Shown: piece by piece, positions 37,137 to 48,699 of the stretch
How positions within the stretch are numbered: position 1 is the first letter of the stretch
Layout of the letters: every line of letters begins with the position of its first letter
Source: Chinchilla lanigera
Lineage: Eukaryota; Chordata; Mammalia; Rodentia; Chinchillidae
Assembly (NCBI RefSeq): GCF_000276665.1
Contig: NW_004955436.1
Location: forward strand, 18,422,258 to 18,486,257
Direction of reading: 5' to 3'
DNA: 64,000 nt
Made by a program: the position numbers and the translations under genes
Notes under the pieces: model-generated
Seen by the model: the letters and a program-made list of their open reading frames with translations, nothing else
Told to the model about the DNA's origin: nothing
Database searches by the model: none

Positions 37137-37349
37137 AAAATACATTTCTTTGGCAAATACTTATGGGTAACCAAATATAGCTATAATCTAATCACTTCTC
37201 GTACTAATATCTTTGCATTTTTATACCTTACCTGCTTTCTCCCTGTAGCTTTCAATTTTTTATCCACAGAATGTCAATTCTTAACATAGTAGTGTCAGTG
37301 ATCTTATTTTCTCAGGATGATGTCATCCCTTATTGAAAATCTTCTACCT

Positions 37350-37864
37350 TATATTGATTGGAGTTCTGTAGAGGAGCAGAACTGATAAATGCATATACGA
37401 TGCCTGCCTTATAGCACCAGAGTCCATAATGGTTGCTTGTGTGTCATAGATCTGGAGAACCCAGTAGCTGCTCATTCCAAGAAGCTGGACTGAGAGGACG
37501 AGGGTACAATGTCCTTCCAAGATGGACAGCGGGAGCTCCCTGGAGAGTCTCTGGAATGAATCTGCAGTGCAAGACTGAGGAAACTGGAATCTGATGTCCA
37601 CAGCCAAGGTGGTAAAAGGCTCACCCAGTCAAGGAGCATGGAGCTCTTCAAATATACATCAGCTTCCTCCTCCTTTCCCTTTTGTTCCACAAAACTTATA
37701 TTTGGTGTCATCCACAATCGCTGTAGATATTTTTCCTCAGTTTTCTGGCCTCGTTGTCAGTCATTTTTTAGAAACACCCCACAGACATACCAAGAAGTAT
37801 GCTTCCCTGATCTGTAGGCACTTTCTAATCCAGTCAAGTTGGCAGATTCCAATTAATGGTTACA
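37350..37864 (-). mobile_element. ERVL-type LTR, antisense, inside L2
   Basis: The left end 'ggagttctgtagaggagcag' and right end 'ccaattaatggttaca' are the antisense termini of ERVL/MLT2-like LTRs (compare 61102-61755). Flanking 5-mers 'tacct' and 'tgccc' differ by two transitions. L2 sequence continues on both sides. Confidence 0.65.
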
Positions 37865-38260
37865 TGCCCCCAGGGCGGTGTAATATTCAGAATGAATAAC
37901 TCACTGTCTTCATAAAAGTAAATGAAACTCTACATGAGAAAGAAGATGCCAATTTTCTTCTTTCAATATCCACTTTCTCTCTTTTGTACTGTTGTCCTTC
38001 CTCACCTTCTTTCTGATTTCTATGGAAAAACCCAGGCAAGGGTCAGACTAAGAGTTATTCTACTGGCCTTTTCCTCTGTCCGAGATGTTCTTCCTCTGAT
38101 ATCTGTAACCTTGAAGGTGCCTTCATTATTTCAAATGGTGACAAAGCAACTGTTTAAACTTATAGTAATTCCTACTTAGCACATGCAATTTGCTTTACAC
38201 CGTTCTGTTTGATATTGAATATCACTTTTCCCTTTTCATACCTGTAAAGATTACCCTGTA

Positions 38261-39054
38261 CTTATCTTAAATTTAGGAAATATTTTTGCATTGATATAAT
38301 CACTGATTTATCTTCAAGAAGCTACAACAGCTTACAGCTCACCTCACACACACACTCAATTTGTTAAAATAGAGAGTAATTGAAAAACATTAAAAACAGA
38401 AACTGAAGAAAAGTTCTTGTGTGGAAGGCACTGCTTTTTCTTTGTAGTATCTCACTTTTGCGTATCATCTAACAATGATATACTAGTATTATATTTCTCA
38501 AGTAAGAACCCAATAGGCAGAAAGAAAAGGAATTAAATTTTAAGTAGCATAGTGATATCCTGAAGGGAAGAAAAATCAAATAAATTTTTAGCAATTAATA
38601 CAAATCACATTAAATTAAACTAGGGCTCATTAAAATTGGAAAGATCAATGACAATAGTATTTAAGGCAATTGCAAATTTCATAATTGGTTTATAATCATT
38701 CCTCTGTCAGCCAAGATTATATATACTCTATGAAGTGAGTAAGTCTTTTATTAAAAAAAAAAAAACCAGTGCCTGATCTTATTTGGCACAATTTTCCTAA
38801 TAAAGTCTAAATTTTTTCCAGCAAAACACATTCACTGGAAGGTGAAAATGAGAATCTAGAAGCTTCGCAAGGATGACTAATATGGGAAAAAGACTTCAGT
38901 TAACAATGAACTGGAAAGTGGTCAGGATTCTCTTCACCTGGTCTCCTCTGTTTCTAAGCTTCAGACAAGGGCAAAGAATTAAGCCCTTATTCTTGCAATA
39001 TATTTATCTCATTTCCAGGATTGTGAGTTCTTGCTTCTTCTTCACTGACTGCGC
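38261..39054. other. Anonymous sequence
   Basis: No gene. A poly(A) run lies at 38752-38764. The short U6-like match near 38865 was rejected. Confidence 0.45.
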
Positions 39055-39515
39055 TGTAACACACAGGCAGAGGGGGAATAACAACAGAGATCACCAGGCT
39101 TGTGTGAAGGCAACATGGCCTCAAATTTATTGTGCTTGGTTGCAGACAGAATGTACAATAAAATCCTAAGACGGTCCACCTCCCCTGAATAAAGAGGCAT
39201 GTGTCCCTTTTAAAGGGATGGAGAGAAGGCAGGGAACATTAGGCAGGAAGGTCCCAATGAACATCTGTGGTCAAAGTTCTCCGGCAATCTTGCATCTCAG
39301 TGGGCAGAACCCTTGAAGGGGATGATGTAAATTTTTGGATGTCCCCCAGGACCTGCAAAATTCCCTGCCTTATTTCCTTTCCTGTGCTTGCCAGTGACAG
39401 CGTGGGGTGCTGAGCTGAATTCCCTGCAGAGGGTAGTGCTTCTGCTGACAAGGGCTCTGGAAGAGTCAGGTCTGATGTGAAGCTTACACAGTTCATTTTT
39501 GTTTTTGTTGCTACA
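39055..39515 (-). mobile_element. Retroviral-type LTR, antisense, family unresolved
   Basis: On the minus strand a TATA-like 'ccctttaaaaggga' (near 39206-39219) is followed about 100 bp downstream by a polyadenylation signal in 'gcacaataaatttgagg' and then 'gtgatctctgttgttattcc', the order expected of U3-R-U5. TG...CA-like limits are at 39055 and 39515, but flanking bases do not match. An 85-codon frame in the U3-like part is probably chance. ERV1- or ERVK-type; I cannot decide. Confidence 0.6.
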
Positions 39516-40079
39516 TATCTTCCCTTCCAGATTCTCAGCTCAGGCTTCTGTCTTCTTACCCTGTATCTCTCGCTTCATGACTATATCTGCCACTGCATAC
39601 TGTCACTTTAGTGGACAATTCAAAGCAAAGGCACAGGGCAACTTTATCCATATTAGTATCATTGCCTCTGTAGGTTGCTTTCTTCATAAAGAATATTAAA
39701 AAGATTATTCCCATGACTTGTTACAGAGATAAATACATTAATGCTATTTATGATGACATTTTCTTTCATTTGAATATTCACTTTATCTTTTGATTAAAAA
39801 AAGGTTTCTTTGGAACCCCAAATTATAATTCTAATGGCCCTTAGCCACTGTATTTTCTGTACTTAATGGAAAAATAATCTATGTTGATCCTATAACAGGA
39901 ATTAGTGGAACAGGAGTTAGGATTCTCTTAGGTAGTAAAAACAGGGACTAAACTGGAATCTGCTGAGTTATGTTTTTTTCAGAAATCTAAGAAGAAACAT
40001 TTGCCAGGTGTTCTTAGGCTCCCTGGGAATTCCCCCACATCTGATCAGGTAGCCATTGGTTCAAGGGTACACGAGTCCT
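39516..40079. other. Anonymous sequence
   Basis: No gene or repeat assigned. Confidence 0.4.
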
Positions 40080-40385
40080 GCATGGACACTGCGTGAACAT
40101 TGTGTAGATTGGACCTCAGAAATATTTATTCTCCTATAGTGTAGAGCTTATATTGGATACAATGGCCCAAGCTTCCTTTTCAATCCTTTAAACACCCCTA
40201 GACAAAGAGGCCTAACATGAATTCTACTCAAAACCCCCTCTTGGCTAGTGAGAGTTTTACTTCCTGGCCTTTATGTCTTTTACTTCTTGCTTTTATATCT
40301 TTTCAATAAATTAGCTTACACTCTACCTCATCCATCCCAGTTTCATCCTTTGTCACCATGAGACACAACCCAGAATTCCTTTAAC
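40080..40385 (+). mobile_element. Class I (ERV1-like) LTR fragment
   Basis: 'ttttcaataaattagcttac' (AATAAA at 40305-40310) followed by 'tttgtcaccatgagacaca' resembles the R-U5 portion of mammalian class I LTRs. Boundaries and TSD are not visible. Tentative. Confidence 0.4.
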
Positions 40386-40432
40386 TGTTGATATGCCCTA
40401 CATGACTGAGTCATTCTTTATCTTTTAAACAC

Positions 40433-40763
40433 TGATTAATAAGCTTGATTGTGTCAAGTGAATTAGCTTGGAAGCTGCCCAAGGGATTGGTGAATCATGC
40501 TTTCAGGCCTGCCAGGATGGATGTTGGAGGCATGGCTTTGGGGTCTGTAGGTGGTCCCTTGTGTCTTCTTCTCTAGTGCTGTTCCACTGCTCTGCTTCCT
40601 GACTACCTTGAACTAAACACCTTTGTCTTGCCGTGCTGTTCCACCACAATGCTCATGCCTAGACCATGAACGGAATCCCCTGAAGCCGTGAACTAAATTA
40701 ATTTTCCTTTAAAGTGTGGGTGTTGTGTATTGTGTCCCAGTGATGCGAAAGCTGACTAGTACA
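40433..40763 (+). mobile_element. LTR-like element (ERVL group) with near-TSD
   Basis: It begins 'tgattaataagcttgattgt' and ends 'gcgaaagctgactagtaca', with 'gccgtgaactaaattaattt' before the end, as in other LTRs here. Flanking 'aacac' (40428-40432) and 'aactc' (40764-40768) match at four of five positions. Confidence 0.65.
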
Positions 40764-40841
40764 AACTCCTTTGCCTCCTACTGTATCCTTTGCTCATTAG
40801 GCTTCACCACACGCTGGCCTTGAAGGGCGTAAGTCATATGT

Positions 40842-41165
40842 TGCTGCTTACCACGCAGCTCTCAATGTTCTTGGGGGAGAAGGATGGCTAGAGGATGGGA
40901 AAAGTAGCAGTAAGAGACAAAAAGCTGAGGTCAGGTGGAGCCCACTGTCTAGCTGGGAGGAAAGGAACTGCAGAATCACTGCAGTGCATTTATTTATACT
41001 CTCAGGGAGTTGATGTCAATGTCAATGCCTCTGTCCAGCAACTTTCTATTGTGAGCTGGAACAGCTTGTTTATGTAGCTTGCCTTGAGCTCTCCGTGTTC
41101 TCCAGGCAGGCTTTGTCTTAGCCCTGCATGTGTGATGGATTTTCAGGTTCAGTCGCTTCCTCTAA
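40842..41165 (-). mobile_element. ERVK-like LTR, antisense (relative of 54265-54559)
   Basis: It shares 'aagctgaggtcag', 'gcatttatttata', 'gttgatgtcaa' and 'agccctgcatgtgtgat' with 54265-54559 in the same order and orientation. No internal viral sequence is attached, so it is probably a solo LTR. Ends are less well kept than in the relative and no TSD was confirmed. Confidence 0.75.
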
Positions 41166-41289
41166 TATACTTTCTCTAGGGCATTTATATTTGTTTCCTT
41201 CTGCTTACATCTGTCCATGCACATGAATTAGGCTTATTCATTCTTTTGATTGACCTCTTGGTTCCTGTGTGTACAGTAACCTACCCTCT

Positions 41290-41690
41290 TGTTATTATTA
41301 TCTAGAATATTCGCCCAAATTCTCATGTTTGGAGGTGGGGCTTTTGGATGGTGACTGGATCATGGGGACACCCTACACATCAGTGGATTAAACTACAGAT
41401 TTCATAGCTGAAGGTGCAGTTGTGAGGCGGGGCATGGTTGGCGGTAACCTTGGGAACCAGATATGAAAATTATGCTCTTGCTCCTCCCACCTTCCCACTT
41501 TCCCCCTCTCTCTTTTCTAGCTGCCCAGTGGATCAGCATTTTTCTCCCATGCTCTTCCACCATGTTGTTTCTTCCATGGAATCAGTAATCATGGACTGAA
41601 CCCTCTGAACCTGTGACCCACGTGAACCATTCCTCCTTTAAGTTGCCAGTGTTCGGTATTTTGTCACAGCAACAGAACGTGATTTATACA
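41290..41690 (+). mobile_element. MaLR-type LTR
   Basis: It starts 'tgttattattatctagaata' and ends 'cagcaacagaacgtgatttat' plus 'aca', with 'tcctcctttaagttgccagt' before the end. 401 bp. Flanks 'cctct' and 'tcccc' match at three of five positions. Confidence 0.7.
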
Positions 41691-41924
41691 TCCCCTGAGC
41701 AACATGTCCCCCACTCCTCCTCTCTGTTCTTCCCTGCTGCCCATAAAAAATATTTTACATTCCATTTCTGTAAGGTCAATTTTTAAGATTCAGGAGTAAT
41801 AAAGCCTGATGCTCTATGACACAAGAGGGACAATAAAATCAACAATACTGCATTACATATCACAAAATAAAGGAGAAACTTTTGAATGTATTTACCATGA
41901 AAGTATAAAATTTAAAATGATGGA

Positions 41925-42055
41925 TGTATTAATGACTCTGAGTTAATCGTTACCCAGTATAAACATAAATGAAGCCATAACATTGTACCTTATAAATATG
42001 TACAAATACTATTAATAATAAAATAAATTAAAACATTTTTAAAATTCATAAAATA
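41925..42055 (+). mobile_element. L1M 3'-end fragment
   Basis: 'aacattgtaccttataaata' and 'tgtacaaatactattaata' match the L1M 3' terminal motif (ACATTGTACCCCATAAATATGTACAATTATTA). Confidence 0.7.
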
Positions 42056-44811
42056 AAATACAGTCCTCCTCTCCTTAATTTATATTTTTACATTCCTCAT
42101 CACAGAACATTTTGAAATTATAGGTCAATTGGTTTTCCACTTACTATCTTTCCCTTTCCTAAAAAACAGTCATGTACAATCTACATGTTGTCCACCAGTA
42201 CATAAAAGATGCCTGGCGCTTGGCAAATACCATTGAATAAAAGAAACTAGTGTATTTTCATTTGAAAATAAAGAATATTACTACTTACCCCTTATGCTCT
42301 ATCCATTGTTTTGATGTGCAGCACCTTTTTTCATCCAAAGGAAAGAGGAGGGCATGTTCATCTCACATAGAATATTTCTGGTTTACCTCTCTTATTAGAA
42401 ACACGACCAGCTTCCTCCTTCCTCTTCCAGTACCTAACTGCACAGTCCACTGAGTGGAAGAAAGGAAACGTTACAGAGCAACATTATTCCTTTGGTGTCT
42501 CTCCATCTCACCAGCAGGATTTTTACTGACTTCTCACTACAACTGGTATTGGAGAATGAGCCCGAATGCCTAGGGGTTTAATTTTGGTCCAGCTATTTGG
42601 GTGACAAAAGGCTTCGTAATCCCCACTGGTAATCCCCACTGGTAATCCCCACTGGTAAAACTCATCATAAGAGCTAACTTTTTGAAGTGGGGCCCTAGAT
42701 GTTATGCGTAGGGTGACAGTACAGTGACAAATGTATAATAAGTTTTGATAAAGATTAAACTTTATATTTCTTTCTGACACTTTCCTTATGTTTACTGACC
42801 TCTATTACCTTCCAATCAGCTTTCTTTTCTTCTTTCTTCCCCTCATCTTTCCCTTCCTTGCAAGAAACACTCTGTTTACCACTGTTTATATGATAGTCCT
42901 TTGCCTTATTCCCTGTCCCTCGTTTTGTTATTTATTTCAATCCCTTCCCCCCGCCCCATCATCTCACTAAACTGAATGAATTGAACAGAAAGTGACAGAA
43001 ACAATTCTAGGAATAATAATAATATTGTGTCTGCCTAGAATTGCTTGGAGTTGTGCTGGAATGTTGTGGTACTGCTAGTAAGTAGCTCAGAAAAAGTTGG
43101 CCTGTACTTTTCTGATTGTAAAGTTTATGCGATGAAACAATAGTTACTCAAAATAAAATGTACTAACTGAAATAACATAGAATTGTTCAGTAGTATTCTA
43201 GGCAAGAATTGGCAAAATAATTCACTTGATCAGAGGATCCTGAAATGTCTCTGAGGAGGCAATTTACATACAAGGACTGGTACCGATCTGGGTGTAAGGA
43301 GGACTGTGCAGTCGATCAGTTCCACTGGGCCAAATCTTGGAGCATTTTAAACTTTCATTAGCATTTATCAATCATTCAGTATCACTTTTAACTAGGGACA
43401 TGTTTCTTACAATAATGGAAAAAAGCACTCAAATGTAGTAGACACAAACTGAGAATAGGTTCAAATGCTGGAAAGTCAATGAAATAATCTAGGCTAAAAA
43501 TAAAGGTCTGAAATAAAACAAGACAGTGTAATTGAACAGCTTGCGCAATGCAGGTACATCATTTTATTTTAATTGATATGGTGCCAGAGTTGAGGAAAAA
43601 TCAAATTGTACCCGAATCGAGCCATGTTGGCTTTTGCTTGTAGCTATGGAAACCCTGTGCCTACTTCAGGGAATCACCCGTCACTCTGCAATTAATATTT
43701 CATGAATAAATAACCACATCATTTTAATATAATTGAAATTTTTATACAGTTACAAAAGGTTTGTTAAGCCATAAAATACATGTAGAACCAGGACTTTAAA
43801 TAAGATCTTGAAGACAGTATGTACTTTTAAGGAGTATTAATAAGGACAAAAAGTTTTTTACTAATTTTTTATTTATATTTAACATGGTAAGCCATCTGTA
43901 GCTCTAGCATTGAAGAATACCCTAATGTATTAAGATACTGAAAATGATCACGTCACTTGGAAAGCTTTGTTACAATGGGTGCAAATGTGACTCTGCACAT
44001 TACTTACTCTCACAATTCCAGAACATACTGCCCACTGTACACAGTGGGTCCCTCTGCTTTATACCCACAGGGATTTTGCACCGGCTCATTTCCTTGTTTG
44101 ATGACGCAGACAGGATTGCCAAGCCGAGCAGTCCACGCCTGCTGCCTTAATGCTTTAATGGAGAAAGAGATTGGCTATGCTGATATTTGGGCATTTGGGA
44201 GGGTCTTACATTTCGCTATCTTTCCCTGATTTTAATTAGCATTGGTGATTCAGGGCTGACTACATTTTTCATCCAAGTTTTTCTTTCAAGTTACTGATCA
44301 ATAACTCATTAATGAAGCCAGAAAAAGAGAATGAAGCATTCTTAAATGTCCACTACCATTCCCAAAAGCAAACAAATAAACAAGCCAGGAGCTGCCCTGA
44401 AGGAACTGTTCAGCTAGCTAGCTCAGTCACGCGGTTTCCGTGAAGGAGGATCACTGACTTAGTGGTGAAGGTGGTAACATCCCCAAATATTGACACTAAC
44501 ACATAATTTTAACATAGTGATTTACACAATATTAATTTTTGCATTACTGTTTTCAATTTAACTTTCATGAAATGCCATGCAGTCTTAATAGTTTTCAAGC
44601 TATAGTTCATCCTAAGAGCCATTAATTCAACCATTTCTGAATAGAGTTCTTTAGCAGAACACTCCATTTTGAATCTCCAGAAGAACAGAACAGTGTGTGG
44701 CGCGTATCCTCATTATTCCTGCAGAGACTAGAGAAGGTCATTTGCACTCCTGTGCCACATTTCAAAAATAAAGCAAAAACCGTGTTCTCTGCACGCAGTT
44801 CTAGGGAGTGA
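42056..44811. other. Mostly non-repetitive sequence, no gene seen
   Basis: One of the longer stretches without a recognisable transposon. Open frames (up to 90 codons, 43957-44229) have no motif. It contains the 13-bp tandem repeat listed separately. Confidence 0.45.
42615..42658 (+). repeat. 13-bp tandem repeat, 3.4 copies
   Basis: 'ggtaatccccact' repeats at 42615-42627 (first base C), 42628-42640 and 42641-42653, then a partial unit. Confidence 0.95.
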
Positions 44812-44825
44812 ACACTAGGTGGCAG
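44812..44825 (+). promoter_or_regulatory. CTCF-like binding motif
   Basis: 'acactaggtggcag' matches the CTCF core (CCASYAGRKGGCRS) at all but the first position. It lies in a non-repetitive block, which adds some weight. If bound, its orientation is that of the plus-strand motif. Confidence 0.5.
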
Positions 44826-45684
44826 AAACGGTCCTTCGGGAGCTCAGCATCTCCTGGTGTGGGCTGTAATTAGGTCAGTGTAAGTTAAAGTAGGGCTGAG
44901 AGATGAATAAAGTAGATTTTCTCCTCTGGAACACAGTGCAGTTTAATTTCACTTCTTTCTACATTGTGCGATGAAGGTGGATTTAACTTTTAAAGGCAAA
45001 GAGACAAACCTCTGCCAGGATAAATGAAAAGACTCTGAGGGCTACTAACAGAACCCATAAAAGAAAGGAAATGCTTTCGGGCTGTTTCCTAATTTTGATA
45101 TCCGGGTCATCGTCAGAAATCATTTTCAGAGGTAAAGTGCTACATGTATTCTCCGAGGAGGGGTGACTTCTGCAGCCCACGGGGCATGCTTGCTGGGTGG
45201 TGATGTTAAAAATGTCCCCTACTGGTGGCATGAAATAAAATAAAGCCATTCTACACTGAAGCTGTTTTGCTAATTTTGCCAGCAGCTAGAAACACGTTAA
45301 TCTGAGGGGAAGACTCCACACCCCAACGCAGATTTCCCTTTCCTGCTGAATGAGTCACTTCACAGGAAAACGGTCTTGAAGGTGAAAGTTGAAATATTCT
45401 ACCCAGGGTTGTGTGTGAAAAGATCTGGGAAGGACAGAAACACCTCAAAAACAGGGACCCAGCTCTGAGCAGTCAGTTACCTTGACGTGTGCACCAGGTC
45501 ACAACTGGGAAACTTCATTAACAGAAAGCGTCAGGGGTCACTGTGGTTACTTATGTGAGGAATGCTAGGAAAAATTAGAGAACAATCCCAGGAAAATCTT
45601 TGCTCTCCTCTATTGCTTATCCTGCCATTAAATGTTTAAGAGTTAAACATTTTGTTCTTAAGAAAAGAAGGGCAAATAAAATAT
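44826..45684. other. Non-repetitive block, possible regulatory DNA
   Basis: Relatively GC-rich, no recognised transposon. An AP-1 consensus TGAGTCA occurs at 45351-45357. Minus-strand frames at 44983-45249 and 45251-45448 have no recognisable domain. Confidence 0.4.
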
Positions 45685-45699
45685 AGAAATAGGCATGGC

Positions 45700-45808
45700 G
45701 GGGCTGGGGATTTAGCTCAGCGGCAAAGCGCCTGCCTGGCAAGCGCAAGGTCGTGAGTTCGGTTCCCGGTATCAGAGAAAAACAAAAACAAACAAACAAA
45801 CAAAAAAA
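45700..45808 (+). mobile_element. Young ID SINE, plus strand, 15-bp TSD
   Basis: This is the best preserved ID here. It starts 'ggggctggggatttagctca', has A box TTAGCTCAGCGGC and B box 'gagttcggttccc', then an (AAAC)n/A tail. The perfect TSD 'agaaataggcatggc' lies at 45685-45699 and 45809-45823. Both Pol III promoter boxes look intact. It is the only young ID in the window on the plus strand. Confidence 0.96.
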
Positions 45809-45823
45809 AGAAATAGGCATGGC

Positions 45824-47384
45824 ATATAAATAGCAGTGCTTCCTGATTGTGAATTCCCTACAGGTTGAGAACAGCCAGTCAATTCAGATTTTTTTGTTTC
45901 TTTCAATTACATGTCAGGTCACAGGTAATTCTAAACTCAAAGAGAGAGGAGGGGGCATAGACAATATGATAACATAAGTGTAGGCTTACAGTGGTCAACA
46001 AGAAAGAAATCAACGGAACAAACAGGTGGCTAAGGTATACAGTGATTCTCCAAATTGCTCCTGGACTTTCTGAAAAATATTTAGAATTGGATTTGAGTGG
46101 CTTCTGACACCTCTTCAGCGCTGACCAGTTGCTAATGTCTTTGTGTTACCACCAAACTGTTCAAACATACTGAAAGTGGAATTCTACCTGTGTAACAGTA
46201 CCTCCTGTTTGTGCAGGCTGTTTTCCATCTGTAGCCACAGATGATGTGACTACAGACTCCGTGTGCAGTTCAGTGTTCTTATGTTTGCCTCCGGAATCAC
46301 AGACAATCACATTAAAGCTATGTGCAAACATGCTACATGACTAGATTTTCTGTTCTTGAAATGATGTTATCTGTACAACTCAATACTGTAAGAAAGGAAT
46401 ACAGAATGGTGCAACATAGAAATCTTGTTTCAAATGCACAATCAGAATGTTGTAGCTTCTTCCAGTTATCCTGGTAGTTCTATTTGTTGACAGACGCTAA
46501 TCAGATATAGAACAACTAGACACTGTTCTTCTGATTAGCTCTGAAACAGAGAACACAGTCAGTGCGCTGTAATTTATAAAGACAGTAGACTGACCCCTAA
46601 ACTATATCTCAGTAATCAAGCAGATACTTTTCCTGGCTTGGAATTTGGAAACAAGTATTTAAAAACATTCTGCAAGGTAATCAAAATTTGTTGAAAGGAT
46701 GAGATAGAATCAAAAAGGTAAATGCACTCACATGTCACATACATGGGTTGGATTTTAATGGACATTTTTATTAGAAATCTCTTCTTTGCTTAAAAATTTT
46801 GAAGTCCACTTTCTTCATTTGTTTTATCTTAGAATATAATTTCAAGCTGAAAAATAAGAAGCAAGTATTTGTTCACTTATGAAAAGAGAATGGTCAATCT
46901 CTTCCGTCTTTTTGAATTAAAAACCATAATTTCACCAAGTTTGTAAATCTAGAAATAGAAACACTATGAACAACCACTTGATGTAGCACAGACAAGAAGA
47001 ATCTTTTGTAATCTGAGTACAGTTCGGCCCCAGTGCAACTCATGAAATCTCATTCTTATTAAATATTTCATGATCTTTAAAGTTTTAGTCATCATTATTT
47101 TTCTAGTAGACATTCTGTGAAAACACTAAGGATGTCTAAAAGAAAATTTCTTCCCTAAGGATAGTTCAAGTACGCAGCCTACATTTTCTTTGAATACCTA
47201 GCAAGGATCCAAACACAGTAGTACAGGTGACAGAGAAGGACAAAAAACTCACAGTAGGACTTTGGCCTTGACCCACTGGGATTCTCTGGAATATTCCTGC
47301 GGGTCTTCCTGCACTCCCTGCACTTCATCTTGCCACATTTAGTTATTGATTCACAAGGCTATGAAAATGGGGATGAAAACAATT
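45824..47384. other. Non-repetitive sequence, no gene seen
   Basis: No coding frame or repeat recognised. Confidence 0.45.
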
Positions 47385-47465
47385 TATTTCAAATTCTCTG
47401 GCACAGAAATTCCTGGTACAGAGCTAGATATTTGATATGTATGTGTTGAACTAATGAATGAGTAA
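47385..47465 (+). mobile_element. L2 3'-end fragment
   Basis: 'ctggtacagagctagatat' and 'gtgttgaactaatgaatgag' match the L2 3' terminus (CTGGCACATAGTAGG ... TTGTTGAATGAATGA). Confidence 0.65.
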
Positions 47466-47652
47466 ATACAGTAGTTCTGATATGCAAAGTTCAATTCCAT
47501 AGGTAGATATAAAGCTAAATATCCAATGTTGAGTTTCCCTAGCCCAGAAGTTTTATGATTTTTCTGATGTTGCTTTTGCACTTACCAGCATGTATTGCCT
47601 ATTTTTTTCCTCTGCACACAGATATTGTTAGCTTATTTATTCTTTATCCTTC

Positions 47653-48007
47653 TGTTATGGTTTGTCTGTGTGTCCCCCCAAAGCCTCATGCTGCCATGGG
47701 GCAGGCTTTTAGAGTTGATAGAGGTGTGAGAGCTACACCCACCCTGGGGTGGATAGTTTGCATATGTAAGGGAGAGGAAAAGGGTGCTTGAGGCCATTCC
47801 TCCCCCATTTCCGCCCTGGTGTATGCTGGTTGCTTTGCTGTGTTCTGCCACCAGGAGCTGTAGGCCTCTGCCATGTGCCAGTCTGCCTTGTAATCTGCCA
47901 AGTATGGACTGAAACCCCCACAAACTGTAAGCAAAATAAACCTTTCCTTCCTTCATTTTGAGCGTCAGGTATTTTGTCCCAGCAATGAGAGAAAAGTAAC
48001 TGAGACA
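47653..48007 (+). mobile_element. Solo MaLR-type LTR with perfect 5-bp TSD
   Basis: It starts 'tgttatggtttgtctgtgtg' and ends 'gagagaaaagtaactgagaca' (TG...CA). TSD 'ccttc' lies at 47648-47652 and 48008-48012. 355 bp. It is closest to 5664-6004, sharing 'acacccaccctggggtgg'. Minus-strand frames of 82-108 codons cross it but are LTR sequence, not a gene. Confidence 0.92.
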
Positions 48008-48012
48008 CCTTC

Positions 48013-48699
48013 TTTAGGGAAATATAATTTTTGTACAAATTTGAGCACTTATAGATCACTATGTGCCTCTTTGACAGAAAGGCAGTTAATTTCTTCTATA
48101 AAATAAGTATTTGGAAATCACTTAATCATGTCTGGAGAGGAAAATAATCCTAAATTCAAATTTTGGGTTTATTAACTATTGTGAGTTCCTAAATTTTGGG
48201 CAAAGAGAATCAAGTCTGGCCCATAAGAATGTGATATTTAATAGGTATTTATTCTGGAGTATGTCACTCAGTTGGATAAATGCTTTTATTTCAAATATTT
48301 ATTTTATTCAAGTGCTAATTTTGAAGGCAATGGTTAATGACCCAAATACAGTTATTATTAAAATAAATTTGTTGACTCCATCAATTAATTATGATGGGCA
48401 GTCTTTGTTATTACCTAATAGAAGAAAGTATAATGGTCATGTTTGACTCAAAATACCAACTTGTTTTCTTTTTGCAAAACACAGTTGCTGGGAAAGTTTT
48501 TATTAGGACATAGAATATGATTTTTTCACTCATAATGGCACACATATTTTACCCAGTTCTTAATTATGTTATATGTTATATTGCTATCTATGCGCTTCAT
48601 TGCAGCAAAGATAATTTCAGTGATTCTTTATGTAAAACCTTTACTAATGTTTAAACACATACACTACAGGGCTCGTATATTTAAGGAGTGGCTTTTCTG
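48013..48699. other. Anonymous AT-rich sequence
   Basis: Nothing recognised. Confidence 0.45.

Larger units (their letters stand above)
36820..38260 (+). mobile_element. L2 LINE with two nested insertions
   Basis: Old L2 text appears in three blocks that keep consensus order: 36840-37045 ('cccagacttagatgtccatg', 'aaatggccacctccttctt'), 37152-37349 ('tgatgtcatccctt', 'aaaatcttctacc'), and 37900-38160 ('ctggccttttcctctgtccg', 'agatgttcttcctctgatat'). An ID (37046-37136) and an ERVL-type LTR (37350-37864) separate them. No coding capacity remains. Confidence 0.7.

Noticed and set aside
38855..38885. Possible U6 snRNA pseudogene ('cgcaaggatgac')
   Set aside because: Only 12 bases match, and neither the U6 5' region nor the T-rich end is present.
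39239..39496. 85-codon frame inside an LTR, considered as a U3-encoded protein
   Set aside because: No similarity to a known LTR-encoded product could be recognised, and the length is within chance for this GC content.
45700..45770. A genuine tRNA-Ala gene
   Set aside because: The sequence has tRNA-like A and B boxes but an ID-specific body, an A-rich tail and a TSD. It is a SINE.
47633..48059. Overlapping minus-strand frames of 82-108 codons
   Set aside because: They lie on the antisense of a MaLR LTR defined by TG...CA ends and a 5-bp TSD.
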